Of a stretch of 64,000 nucleotides of DNA, positions 17,646 to 26,394 are shown one piece after another; the first letter of the stretch is position 1, and each line of letters opens with the position of its first letter. The position numbers and the translations under genes were made by a program. Source of the DNA: a bacterium (lineage in GTDB: Bacteria > Planctomycetota > Planctomycetia > Kolteriales > Kolteriaceae); contig JAIEPU010000139.1 in the NCBI GenBank assembly GCA_019748235.1, positions 1 through 64,000 of the forward strand. The letters are read 5' to 3'. The notes under the pieces are model-generated. The model was not told the DNA's origin. It saw nothing but the letters and a program-made list of their open reading frames with translations, and did no database searches.

Positions 17646-18704
17646 ATGGACGAGTCGTCACTTCATTTCTTCCGTCAACTCCTTGAGACACCGAGCCCCT
17701 CGGGCTACGAGCAGCCGGTGCAAAAACTCATTCGTGAATGGGCAGGAGAATTCGCGGACGAAGTTCGAACCGACGTTCATGGCAACGTCATCGCCACGCT
17801 GAATCCCTCTGGTAAACCTCGCATCCTTCTCGACGGGCACTGCGATCAGATCGGCATGATGGTGCAATACATCGACGATAACGGCTTTCTTTATTGCTTG
17901 CCGATCGGCGGATGGGATGTGCAAATTCTTCTTGGCCAAAAGGTGACGGTTTGGTCAGCCGGCGGACCGATTCCAGGCGTCATCGCGCGAAAGGCGACAC
18001 ATCTTCTCACGGAAGATGAACGTCGAAAGATTCCCGAATTTCACGAGCTCTGGATCGATATCGGCGCAACAAACGGAGAAGAAGCCCGCGGGCTCGTGGC
18101 TATCGGCGATCCCGCGACCTGTGAGCTCGGCATGCGCACGATTCGAGGTCAGCTCGTCTCCGGCGTGAAGATGGACAACACCTCGGGCCTCTTCGTCGTC
18201 TTTGAAGCTCTGAAACGGCTGAAAGGGAAAAAGATCGACGCATCGGTCCATGTCGTATCGGCCGTGCAGGAAGAAATCGGCCTTCGCGGCGCTCAGACCG
18301 CTGCCTACGGTGTCGATCCAGATCTCGCCATCGCGGTCGACGTGACCCATGCCACCGACTGCCCCACGATCGACAAACGCTCGAATGCCGTCGTCGGATT
18401 GGGCAAGGGGCCGGTTCTCTTTCGAGGCCCCAACATCAATCCGGTCATGTTCCGCAGAATTCAAGAGATCTCGAGGGAAAAGACCCTCCCCGTTCAGATC
18501 AAGGGGGCGAATCGCGGAACATCGAACGACACCAACGTGATCCAACTCGTTCGGGGAGGGGTCGGAACGGCGTGTCTGGGGATCCCGAACCGGTACATGC
18601 ACAGCCCGGTCGAGATGATCTCCCTCACGGACCTCGACACCGCCGCGTCATTGATCGCAGCCTTCGTTGAATCGGTTCGCAACGGGGACGATTTCACTCC
18701 GTGA
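17646..18704 (+). CDS. M42 family metallopeptidase
   Basis: A 352-residue cytosolic dinuclear metallo-aminopeptidase (glutamyl aminopeptidase/tetrahedral TET family). The ATG at 17646 has AGGAG about seven bases upstream. Metal ligands appear in order: LLDGHCDQIGMM (His, Asp), GVKMDNTSGLF (bridging Asp), VVSAVQEEIGLRGA (catalytic Glu pair), AIAVDVTHATD (Asp) and RYMHSPVEMI (final His). Length fits the family (about 350). Members trim peptides to amino acids; some are annotated as endoglucanases, which is less likely. It has its own upstream region, and icd follows about 300 bp later on the same strand. Confidence 0.9.
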   Translation: MDESSLHFFRQLLETPSPSGYEQPVQKLIREWAGEFADEVRTDVHGNVIATLNPSGKPRILLDGHCDQIGMMVQYIDDNGFLYCLPIGGWDVQILLGQKVTVWSAGGPIPGVIARKATHLLTEDERRKIPEFHELWIDIGATNGEEARGLVAIGDPATCELGMRTIRGQLVSGVKMDNTSGLFVVFEALKRLKGKKIDASVHVVSAVQEEIGLRGAQTAAYGVDPDLAIAVDVTHATDCPTIDKRSNAVVGLGKGPVLFRGPNINPVMFRRIQEISREKTLPVQIKGANRGTSNDTNVIQLVRGGVGTACLGIPNRYMHSPVEMISLTDLDTAASLIAAFVESVRNGDDFTP

Positions 18705-19008
18705 GCGGCCCCGATTTCCTCTAATCGTCTGGTGTTGTGGCATTTAGAGTGCTGATTTACCTTGCTCGTTAGTTTCCTGACGGAATCGCAAGGCAAGGAA
18801 AAGCATTGGCCCGGCGATTCCAGAGACATAGGAAACACGAAGAATCGTGGACTCTCCTCGGGGACCATTCCCGAGGCGGGTCATCGATCGGTGCTTAGCC
18901 GAATGCGCACGCATCAGGCCTGGCACGGGATTTGGGTGGTGGGCAAGGTCGTCGCGCTCCGGACAGGGAGTCGGAGTGGCGGCGAAGATGCTTAAGATCG
19001 AGGATTCG
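18705..19008. other. 304-bp gap between the M42 gene and icd
   Basis: Probable leader and promoter region of icd. The icd frame stays open back to 18847, but the homology-supported start is at 19009. No separate gene is seen. Confidence 0.4.
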
Positions 19009-20448
19009 ATGAACAAAGTTCCCATTACGGTAGCGCACGGCGATGGAATCGGCCCCGAGATTATGGCGGCCACGCTTCACATCTTGAAGGAAGCGGGAGC
19101 CGCTCTCGAAGTCGAGACGATCGAAATCGGCGAAAAGGTCTATTTGGCCGGCAATTCCGCCGGTATCGCACCCTCCGCCTGGGATTCGCTCAGACGAACC
19201 CGAGTCTTCTTGAAGGCACCGATTACCACGCCGCAGGGTGGCGGCTACAAGAGCCTCAACGTCGCGGTTCGAAAGACGCTGGGCCTCTATGCCAACATCC
19301 GTCCCTGCGTTGCCTATTACCCTTTCATCAAGACCAAGCATCCAAAGATGGATGTGACGATCGTTCGCGAGAACGAAGAAGACACTTACGCCGGCATCGA
19401 ATACCAGCAGACAGACGATGTGATGCTGTGCCTCAAGCTCATCTCTCGCCCAGGCTGTGAGCGCATCGCTCGGTACGGCTTCGAATACGCGAAGATGGCG
19501 AACAGAAAGAAAGTCACCTGCTTCACCAAAGACAACATCATGAAGATGACCGACGGTCTCTTCCACAAGGTCTTTGATGAGATCGCCAAGGAATATCCGG
19601 ACATCGAGAACGAGCACTGGATTGTCGACATTGGCGCCGCCAAGCTCGCGGACACGCCCGAAGCGTTCGACGTCGTCGTCATGCCGAACCTGTATGGTGA
19701 CATCCTTTCAGACGTCGCCGCTCAGATCGCCGGATCGGTCGGGCTGGCTGGCTCCGCGAACATCGGCCATAACTTCGCGATGTTTGAAGCCATTCACGGA
19801 TCGGCTCCACGCCGCGCGGGACAGAACCTCGCGAATCCCTCGGGTTTGCTGCACGGGGCGATCATGATGCTCGTCCATATCGGCCAGAGCAAGATTGCCG
19901 AAAACGTACACAATGCATGGCTTCGCACGATTGAAGACGGCATCCACACGTACGACATCTTCACCGAAGCAACAAGCAAGGAGAAGGTCGGCACGAAGGA
20001 GTTCGCGGAAGCGGTCGTCAAGCGACTGGGTCAGAAGCCGCAACAACTCAAGGAGGCCAAGTATTCCGACGCGGCCGACAGCATGAAGGCGATCGAAGTC
20101 ACGCCGACCAAGCGAGCCGTCAAGACTCTCGTGGGTGTAGACGTCTACTTGCAAGCCAATGACATCACTCCCGAGGAACTAGGCAAGAAAGTCACCACGC
20201 TCAACGGCAACGGTCTCGTCTTGAAGATGATCACCAATCGTGGAGTGAACGTGTGGCCGAACGGTTTCCCAGAAACCTTCTGCGTTGATCACTGGCGATG
20301 CCGTTTCAATGCGGAAAAGGAGGGAGGCACGGTCTCGCACGAGCAGGTCGCCAGCCTACTCTCTCGTTTCGCGGGAGCTGGACTCGACTTCATCAAGACC
20401 GAGAACCTCTGTGCCTTTGACGGCAAGCTTGCCTTCTCAACCAACTGA
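19009..20448 (+). CDS. icd: NADP-dependent isocitrate dehydrogenase
   Basis: A 479-residue enzyme that decarboxylates isocitrate to 2-oxoglutarate in the TCA cycle. The start ATG 19009 gives NKVPITVAHGDGIGPEIM, the usual N-terminus, with GAGG five bases upstream. ATG 18988 is an alternative. Substrate-binding residues appear in VRENEEDTYAGIEY, and the metal-binding region in VVMPNLYGDILSDVAAQ. EAIHGSAPRRAGQNLANP follows, where the segment after HGSAP determines cofactor choice. The C-terminal 120 residues are an extension beyond the core isopropylmalate/isocitrate fold (GVDVYLQANDITPEELG), found in the longer bacterial isocitrate dehydrogenase subtype. NADP preference is inferred from the subtype. 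A terminator follows. Confidence 0.92.
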   Translation: MNKVPITVAHGDGIGPEIMAATLHILKEAGAALEVETIEIGEKVYLAGNSAGIAPSAWDSLRRTRVFLKAPITTPQGGGYKSLNVAVRKTLGLYANIRPCVAYYPFIKTKHPKMDVTIVRENEEDTYAGIEYQQTDDVMLCLKLISRPGCERIARYGFEYAKMANRKKVTCFTKDNIMKMTDGLFHKVFDEIAKEYPDIENEHWIVDIGAAKLADTPEAFDVVVMPNLYGDILSDVAAQIAGSVGLAGSANIGHNFAMFEAIHGSAPRRAGQNLANPSGLLHGAIMMLVHIGQSKIAENVHNAWLRTIEDGIHTYDIFTEATSKEKVGTKEFAEAVVKRLGQKPQQLKEAKYSDAADSMKAIEVTPTKRAVKTLVGVDVYLQANDITPEELGKKVTTLNGNGLVLKMITNRGVNVWPNGFPETFCVDHWRCRFNAEKEGGTVSHEQVASLLSRFAGAGLDFIKTENLCAFDGKLAFSTN

Positions 20449-20871
20449 GATTCGTTGATCATTCACGACAAATGGAAAGCACCCAGGCAACTTTTAACGA
20501 TGGCCTGGGTGTTTTCGTTATGACTTGGTCATCCTGAGTCGCAGGGTGAAATCGAAATTCCTGAACACCTTTTTCCAACCTTTTGTTCCGTCGCTTTGAC
20601 GACGCTTCTTTTTTGTCTTACGTTTGCTTTAGCTTCCCCTCGATTCTTCGCTCGCCGACATCAGCCCCGATGCTGAGCAAGCATCAGCCGTTGGCTGATC
20701 AAGCGACCGTATGCAACCCGTCTCTTCAGCTCATGAACGGATATCGCTCCCCCACGAGCGAATGAGGCACGAGCGATTCGAATGTGGCCCACGCGGCGTT
20801 GACGTCATTCGTTCTCGTACGTCACTGCAGCTAGCCGCTAAGATCGCGATCGGCTCTAAGGAGTGCGAATC
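20449..20871. other. 423-bp gap before the pilin gene
   Basis: Begins with the icd terminator and then carries the upstream region of the Flp-type pilin gene. No other gene is supported. Confidence 0.4.
20480..20517 (+). terminator. Rho-independent terminator after icd
   Basis: A 9-bp perfect stem (CACCCAGGC at 20480-20488 with GCCTGGGTG at 20503-20511) with a 14-nt loop, followed by TTTTCGTT. Confidence 0.8.
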
Positions 20872-21051
20872 ATGTCTTGGCTTTGGAATTTTCTGAAGGA
20901 AGAGGATGGACCGACCGCGGTGGAATATGCCGTGATGTTGGCACTCATCCTTATTACTTGCTTCGCGGCAATCGGATCGATCGGACAAGAGACGGTCGAA
21001 TTGATGGATCCGCAGGGAAAACTATCGGGAACATTGCACTCGGGAAGTTAA
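20872..21051 (+). CDS. Flp-family type IVb pilin
   Basis: A 59-residue prepilin. The ATG at 20872 has AGGAG eight bases upstream. The short N-terminal leader MSWLWNFLKEEDG is followed by PTAVEYAVMLALILITCFA, which matches the Flp pilin pattern of a Gly at the cleavage point, then [AP]T-A-x-E-Y and a hydrophobic helix. The tail is only about 25 residues. Flp pilins are polymerised by a Tad secretion apparatus for adhesion. No tad, cpa or rcp genes are in the window, so the apparatus must be encoded elsewhere. The next gene, a glycosyltransferase, is convergent. Confidence 0.88.
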   Translation: MSWLWNFLKEEDGPTAVEYAVMLALILITCFAAIGSIGQETVELMDPQGKLSGTLHSGS

Positions 21052-21131
21052 CAAGCCGCTTTGTTTATCTTCTGCGGTCAAAAACTGCCGAGTTGACCCG
21101 TCGATTTGAAATCCCGTTTGGATCACGCCTC

Positions 21132-22304
21132 TTACTGAACCACTAGCGATTCATTCAGGACATCTTCGTACACAGATCGAATTTGACGCGTCATCGCACG
21201 ATGATCGAAACGCGTTCTGCAATGTTCTCGGCCCAATTCTCCGAAGCGTTTTCGCTTGTCCGGATCGATCGCAAGTTCTCGGATCGCGCCAGCCAGACCA
21301 AAGATGTCTCCCGCTTTCACAAGGCATCCCGTCCGATCGGGTAACACCACTTCCGGCGCGCCGTCCACGTCGTATGAGATGACGGGCTTTGCCGATAGAA
21401 GAGCTTGAGGCAATACGCGAGCGAGTCCTTCTCTATAACTTGCATGAACAACAATATCAGCAGCCGAGAGTAGTTCTGGTATTCGGCTCGAAGGCACTAA
21501 TCCGGTAAAGACAAATCGATCGCTTAATCCAACCTCTTCGATTCTCGCCTTCAGCCTCTCTTCCCAAATGCCTCCCCCGACAAAAACGAATCGAAGGCTG
21601 GGGAGGGACGCTGTAATGTGACGGGCCGCATCAATCACGTCGTCATGCCCTTTGAATTCAAAGAGCCGCGCGATCTTCATCACCACGACATCGTCTGGCC
21701 TCAAGCCCAGTTCGCTCCGAACCTGATGCCGCAGTCGCTCGGCCTGAAGGAAAGGCTCGATTTCCATTCCGCTATAAATCGTAACGTACTGCTCGGGTCG
21801 ACCGATCCCCACAGCCAGGGCTTGGCGGGTCATAGCGTCGGCGACGGAGATAATTCGGTGACAGCGATGAGCTGCCCACTTCTCGGCTCTGATGTAGAGT
21901 CTATTCTTCAAGGGTTTTTCGAAGGGGTGAAAGGGAAGCCCGTGAACCGTGTGAATGACGGCGGGAGTCTTGACGCTCCACGCGGCCCCACGACCAATGA
22001 TCCCCGCCTTCGAACTATGAGTATGGACGACATCCGCCCGAAAGTCGCGGATGATTCGCTTCAACTCGAAGTAGGCGAGCCCATCATTCCAAGGATCGAT
22101 TGCCCGTCGTAGTCGGCTGGTAAGGTGGACTCGAACATTCTTCTGGCGTGCCCGCTCGAATAGATCTCCCTCGGGTCCCTCCGCCGGCCCAGTCACGAGC
22201 AAGACGTCGTCGCCATAGGTCTCCTGCAGATCTTCAACGTTGTACAGGGTATTCTCCTGTGCGCCGCCGAGAATAAGTCGCGTGATTACGTGAACGATCC
22301 GCAC
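21132..22304 (-). CDS. Glycosyltransferase family 4 protein
   Basis: A 390-residue GT-B glycosyltransferase. I chose GTG 22304 because AGGTGG lies eight bases upstream; GTG 22316 adds four residues. N-terminal acceptor-side motif VRIVHVITRLILGGAQENT, then VVHTHSSKAGIIGRGAAW and VIHTVHGLPFHP, are typical of GT4. The donor-binding half has KIARLFEFKGHDDVIDA, FVFVGGGIWEERL, and the E-x7-E type element in VVHASYREGLARVLPQALLSAKPVI. It probably adds a sugar to a lipid-linked polysaccharide or O-antigen-like glycan. It stands alone, without a polysaccharide cluster. Confidence 0.88.
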   Translation of the reverse strand: MRIVHVITRLILGGAQENTLYNVEDLQETYGDDVLLVTGPAEGPEGDLFERARQKNVRVHLTSRLRRAIDPWNDGLAYFELKRIIRDFRADVVHTHSSKAGIIGRGAAWSVKTPAVIHTVHGLPFHPFEKPLKNRLYIRAEKWAAHRCHRIISVADAMTRQALAVGIGRPEQYVTIYSGMEIEPFLQAERLRHQVRSELGLRPDDVVVMKIARLFEFKGHDDVIDAARHITASLPSLRFVFVGGGIWEERLKARIEEVGLSDRFVFTGLVPSSRIPELLSAADIVVHASYREGLARVLPQALLSAKPVISYDVDGAPEVVLPDRTGCLVKAGDIFGLAGAIRELAIDPDKRKRFGELGREHCRTRFDHRAMTRQIRSVYEDVLNESLVVQ

Positions 22305-22624
22305 GCCGCAGCCCACCTAGTTTGACTCAATCACTCGAAGCACGAGCTTTCACAGGAACAACGTATCCCATGCCGCACATCTCCACTCAATTACTCATTC
22401 CACGGAATCGCTACGACCCGCATAACAGTTTCTTTCGTCAAAATCAGAAGAATTAGAAAATCCGCCACATTCTCTGGGCAAAGTTTGCCGATGGTAACGC
22501 TAACGGGTGCGTCTCCGCGCGGCGTCGGGTGTTTTTGCTTGGCTCTGCCGGAGACTGACGGGACGCCAAACGGCCTGTCGCCTGGTCTCGCCTGATAAGG
22601 GCGAACCAACGGAGAATGTGGTTC
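22305..22624. other. 320-bp divergent intergenic region
   Basis: Divides the leftward GT4 gene from the rightward TolC-like gene and presumably carries both promoters. No clear operator or RNA was recognised. Confidence 0.4.
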
Positions 22625-24664
22625 ATGGCAGCAAAAATGATGTGGTTTCGCAGGACAACCTCGCTTCTCTGCGTGGCCTCCGTCCTGAGCGGATGCCATA
22701 AGCCGTACATCATGACCCAGGTGGATTATGAGTACTACAACACGCCGAATCCTGTCACCACCGCCCCTGTTCCCGATTCTCCCGATGAATTGACTCCGGG
22801 CGGAGCTCCTCGCTCCGTTGCCGACCCTACCCGCAAGAAGGATTGGATTCTCTCACTCGAAGAATGCAAACGAATCGGCCTGCAGAACAACAAACGAATC
22901 GCTTACCTTGGCTACGAACCAGGAATCGCCGGCACACGCGTCGATACAGCTCTCTCCCGCTTCGACGCGTTCTACCAGATCGGCAATCAGTGGTCGTACG
23001 CGAACACCCCGCTCGCAAATAACATTCAGGTGTTCGGAACCGGCGCCAATGCCATCACCACCAAGGCAGCCGGTACCTCGGCGGGTGGCTTCGGAACCAA
23101 TACCACCGACGGTGGCGCGACATCTGACGTGCCGAACTTGACTTCGACTCCCGGTCAGGATTTGATGTCCATCACTAAGCGAAACGCGACCGGTGGTTTC
23201 ACAAAGATCTACTACGATCTCGACTATCAGAACAATAATCCCGTCGGTGCTTTCATCACCATCAACCCGTACTGGCGATCGACCGCCGGTGTCGGCCTCG
23301 AGCAACCCTTGCTCCAAGGTGCGGGCGTCGAATTCAACCGTGCCCCGATCTTGATCGCTCGCGCGAACCATGAAGAGCAGATCAAGACCTTCGAGGTCGA
23401 AGTACAGACGATGCTTCGCGACCTCGAACTCGCTTACTGGGATCTTTACAACTCGTACGAAGTCCTTTATTCGCGTGAAGCGGGTCTCGAACAGGCTCTC
23501 GCGACTTGGCAGATCGAACGGAACAAGGAAATCGCTGGGCGTTCGACTCCAGCGGATGTGGCTCAAACGCGTGAACAGCTTGAACAGTTCCGCGCTCAGC
23601 GAATCACCGCCCTGAACGACGTGCTCCTTCGTGAGCGCGAACTTCGCGAGCTGATGGGTCTTCCACCCGACGATGAATTCCGGATCATCCCGAAGGATGA
23701 ACCGAGCTTCGCACGCTACGACCCGAATTGGCAGCTCGGCGTTACCGAAACCATGCAGTTCCGTCCCGACCTGGAGGCGGCCCGCTTCGCGGTTCGTGCG
23801 GCAGAGATCGAAGTCCTCCGCCAGCGAAACGGCTTGCTCCCCGACTTGACGGTCAACGGTACCTGGTCCATCCAAGGTCTCGACAGTCAGTGGGATCAAT
23901 CGATCGACCGCTTGACTGATCACAAATTCGATGCATGGACGATGGGTCTACGCTATCGCCGCCAAATCGGCGAACGAGCGGCCAATGCCGGCGTCCGCCG
24001 TGCTCAACTCACGGTGAGTGAAAAGCGAAATCAGCTCCGGAACTTGGAGCATCAAGCGTTGCACCGGCTCGCCGAGTCGTATCAGAACATCATCAGCAAC
24101 TATCAGCTCATCCTAGCCCAAAAGGATCGTCGCGAGGCGGCCGCCGCCCAGCTCCAAGCTCGCGAACAGATCTATCGTCAGGGTGTTTCGACGATCGATC
24201 TCTTGCTACAAGCCCAGACACGCTTCGCGGATGCTCTCCGGGACGAAGCCCAGGCACTCGTGAACTACAACAAAGCCCTCGCGGAATGGGAATTCAATCG
24301 GGGTCGTATCTTGACCAACGACAATGTCGTGCTGGCGGAGCAACGAATCTCGCTCGCCTCGGGCAAACTCCGATCGGATCGAGCGAAGTGGTGGCAGTGC
24401 AGTATTCCTCTTCGGATTCATCCAGGGAGCCGCGTCCACGGCGATCTAGGCTGCCCGCCTGACGATCGTCCGCTCTATCCGCACGACGTCTGGCAGGGTG
24501 TCGAGGAGATCGACAACGACTCGGCAAAGATGAATGAGGAGCAGCCCATTCCCAACATCGACGAGAATCCGGAACCGGGCAAACTCCCAGCGGAATCCAC
24601 CATACCGGCTCCCATGAACTCCACCGAGGAACCTCCCGCCACGTTGCCGGAACCGCAAAAGTAA
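22625..24664 (+). CDS. TolC-family outer-membrane efflux lipoprotein
   Basis: A 679-residue TolC-like protein. GGAG lies ten bases before ATG 22625; ATG 22616 is too close to it. The N-terminal signal ends in lipobox LSGC with Cys at residue 24. The barrel/helix region has the two-fold TolC arrangement: long helices around ELAYWDLYNSYEVLYSREA and RSTPADVAQTREQLEQF in the first half, then MQFRPDLEAARFAVRAAEIE, IYRQGVSTIDLLLQAQ and ALVNYNKALAEWEF in the second. The last 50 residues are a Pro/Glu-rich tail not normal for TolC. About 110 residues between the start and first helices are Thr/Gly/Asn-rich. No pump or adaptor genes are adjacent. Confidence 0.87.
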   Translation: MAAKMMWFRRTTSLLCVASVLSGCHKPYIMTQVDYEYYNTPNPVTTAPVPDSPDELTPGGAPRSVADPTRKKDWILSLEECKRIGLQNNKRIAYLGYEPGIAGTRVDTALSRFDAFYQIGNQWSYANTPLANNIQVFGTGANAITTKAAGTSAGGFGTNTTDGGATSDVPNLTSTPGQDLMSITKRNATGGFTKIYYDLDYQNNNPVGAFITINPYWRSTAGVGLEQPLLQGAGVEFNRAPILIARANHEEQIKTFEVEVQTMLRDLELAYWDLYNSYEVLYSREAGLEQALATWQIERNKEIAGRSTPADVAQTREQLEQFRAQRITALNDVLLRERELRELMGLPPDDEFRIIPKDEPSFARYDPNWQLGVTETMQFRPDLEAARFAVRAAEIEVLRQRNGLLPDLTVNGTWSIQGLDSQWDQSIDRLTDHKFDAWTMGLRYRRQIGERAANAGVRRAQLTVSEKRNQLRNLEHQALHRLAESYQNIISNYQLILAQKDRREAAAAQLQAREQIYRQGVSTIDLLLQAQTRFADALRDEAQALVNYNKALAEWEFNRGRILTNDNVVLAEQRISLASGKLRSDRAKWWQCSIPLRIHPGSRVHGDLGCPPDDRPLYPHDVWQGVEEIDNDSAKMNEEQPIPNIDENPEPGKLPAESTIPAPMNSTEEPPATLPEPQK

Positions 24665-24774
24665 CGATGGAGATGCGATCATTCTGATCACAAGGATTGA
24701 TCGTAATCACCTCTTAGGAAAACTCCCTTTCCGTCTCGCTCCTGCTAAAAAGGGTGAGACGGAGGGAGTGATTC

Positions 24775-25368
24775 GTGAGTGGTGACGATTCACAGGATAT
24801 TGTCCTCGGCCAGCAAACAGACTGGGATGACATCACCCAGCGGCTGATCGGCATGTACGATCAACCCGCTTACATGCGCCGCGCCCTTCGGGTCGAAGAC
24901 GCCTTGCGAGGGCTCGAGCAACGACTCGCCAAACAACGAGACCAGCAATTAGAACCCGTCCGTCGTCACCTTCGCCTCTGGCTTTCACTGGTCGAAAAAC
25001 TACCGGCCACCCCATTAAACCTCAACGAAGGCCAGCGTCACACGCTCGACGACATCATGCGCGAGGTATTGAAAGTCCGTCGTCCACTGGCCGGTCAACT
25101 ATGGCTCCCTCGTTGGAACAAGATCCTCGCCGAGATCGAGCGGTCCGTGAATAAGTTCAACGAGCGCTGGGATCAGTTCCTGGCGATCGTGGATCTCTCT
25201 CCGGTCAATCAGCGCATCGACGAGTACAACGCGAACTACCTGCTGGAAAAGGAGTGTGCCTTTCGATCAGCTCGGGCAGCGGCGCGCGGCTATCAACCTC
25301 TTTCCCATGTCAGCCGTGATTGGCTTCGTCAGCTCTTTCCACCACTTCCGAGTTTTGATCGTCGGTAA
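24775..25368 (+). CDS. Helical hypothetical protein, co-transcribed with miaA
   Basis: A 197-residue protein I do not recognise. It starts at GTG 24775 with GGAGG upstream. It looks largely alpha-helical and highly charged, with no signal or membrane segment: DVITQ-type N-terminus, RRALRVEDALRGLEQRLAKQ, then RRHLRLWLSLVEKLP, LDDIMREVLKVRRPLAG and a C-terminal WLRQLFPPLPSFDRR. It ends only two bases before the miaA start, so translation is probably coupled. The neighbour suggests, but does not show, a role near tRNA modification or translation. Confidence 0.7.
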   Translation: MSGDDSQDIVLGQQTDWDDITQRLIGMYDQPAYMRRALRVEDALRGLEQRLAKQRDQQLEPVRRHLRLWLSLVEKLPATPLNLNEGQRHTLDDIMREVLKVRRPLAGQLWLPRWNKILAEIERSVNKFNERWDQFLAIVDLSPVNQRIDEYNANYLLEKECAFRSARAAARGYQPLSHVSRDWLRQLFPPLPSFDRR

Positions 25369-25370
25369 CT

Positions 25371-26363
25371 ATGCCATTCTTCACGCAACATTCCTGGTTC
25401 CTCACCGGTCCGACGGCTTCGGGAAAGAGTCGTGTTGCCATCGAACTAGCGGAACGGCTCCATGCCGAAATCATTGCCATGGATTCCATGACGCTTTATC
25501 GCGGAATGGACATCGGTACCGATAAACCGACGATCACCGATCGAGCGCGTGTACGGCACCACTTGGTCGATGTCCTAGATCCCTCCGAGTCGGCGAGCCT
25601 CGATCAGTATTTGAAATGGGCCGGATCCGCCGTCCATGAAATTCGCTCACGGGGGAAGACGCCCTTGTTTGTCGGAGGGACTCCCCTTTACCTGAAAGCT
25701 TGTCTTCGTGGCATATTTGAGGGGCCTCCCGCAGACTTCGATTTTCGGGAACGATTAGAGAAGGAAGCGAAGGCGACCGGCGTTGAATCGCTGCACGAAC
25801 GCCTTCGCATCGTCGATCCGAAAGCGGCAGGGAAGATTCTTCCCGGTGATCTCCGCCGAATCATCCGCGCGATGGAAGTTCACCAAAAGACCGGACGTCC
25901 CATTAGCGATTGGCAACAGGAATTCGACAAATCCGCGGACCCAAGGCCGGCCGTCGCCTGCATCGTACGAAGCCGCGAGGAACGTCGGCGGCGAATTGAT
26001 GAACGGGTCCCTCACATGCTCGCTGCCGGATGGATCGACGAGGTGCGCCGACTCACCGCGCCGGATCGCCCGCCGCTGAGCCGTGTTGCCGCGCAGGCCG
26101 TCGGGTACGAAGAGATCATCGAGCATTTGGCGGGGAGATTATCACTCGATGAGATGGTCGGCCTCATTCAAACCAGGACGCGCCAATTCAGCAAGCGACA
26201 GATGACTTGGTTCCGCCACATTGAGGAATGCACATTCTTCGAGACAAGTGACGAGGAACCTTTCGAATCATTGCTCAACAGACTAACGTCGTTTTTTGAG
26301 AAACATCCCATCAAGAGTTCCATCCAGCCGCTTGCCCCCGAGCCCACTCCTGACGCACAATAG
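25371..26363 (+). CDS. miaA: tRNA dimethylallyltransferase
   Basis: A 330-residue enzyme that adds a dimethylallyl group to A37 of tRNAs reading UNN codons. The P-loop is LTGPTASGKSRVAIELA at residues 9-25. DSMTLYRGMDIGTDKPT fits the substrate-binding motif, and VRHHLVDVLDPSES and LFVGGTPLYLKACLRG are also family signatures. RRRIDERVPHMLAAGWIDEV and TRTRQFSKRQMTWFR complete the C-terminal tRNA-binding part. The Gln usually in DS-x-Q is Thr here. It starts two bases after the hypothetical gene, and the cytochrome/WD40 gene follows within 31 bp, so this is a run of co-directional genes. Confidence 0.93.
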   Translation: MPFFTQHSWFLTGPTASGKSRVAIELAERLHAEIIAMDSMTLYRGMDIGTDKPTITDRARVRHHLVDVLDPSESASLDQYLKWAGSAVHEIRSRGKTPLFVGGTPLYLKACLRGIFEGPPADFDFRERLEKEAKATGVESLHERLRIVDPKAAGKILPGDLRRIIRAMEVHQKTGRPISDWQQEFDKSADPRPAVACIVRSREERRRRIDERVPHMLAAGWIDEVRRLTAPDRPPLSRVAAQAVGYEEIIEHLAGRLSLDEMVGLIQTRTRQFSKRQMTWFRHIEECTFFETSDEEPFESLLNRLTSFFEKHPIKSSIQPLAPEPTPDAQ

Positions 26364-26394
26364 GGGCATGCAACACTTTTTCTTCGAGGCACGC

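Noticed and set aside
22853-23923. 356-codon frame antisense to the TolC-like gene
   Set aside because: It is fully inside the conserved TolC frame and is likely a shadow.
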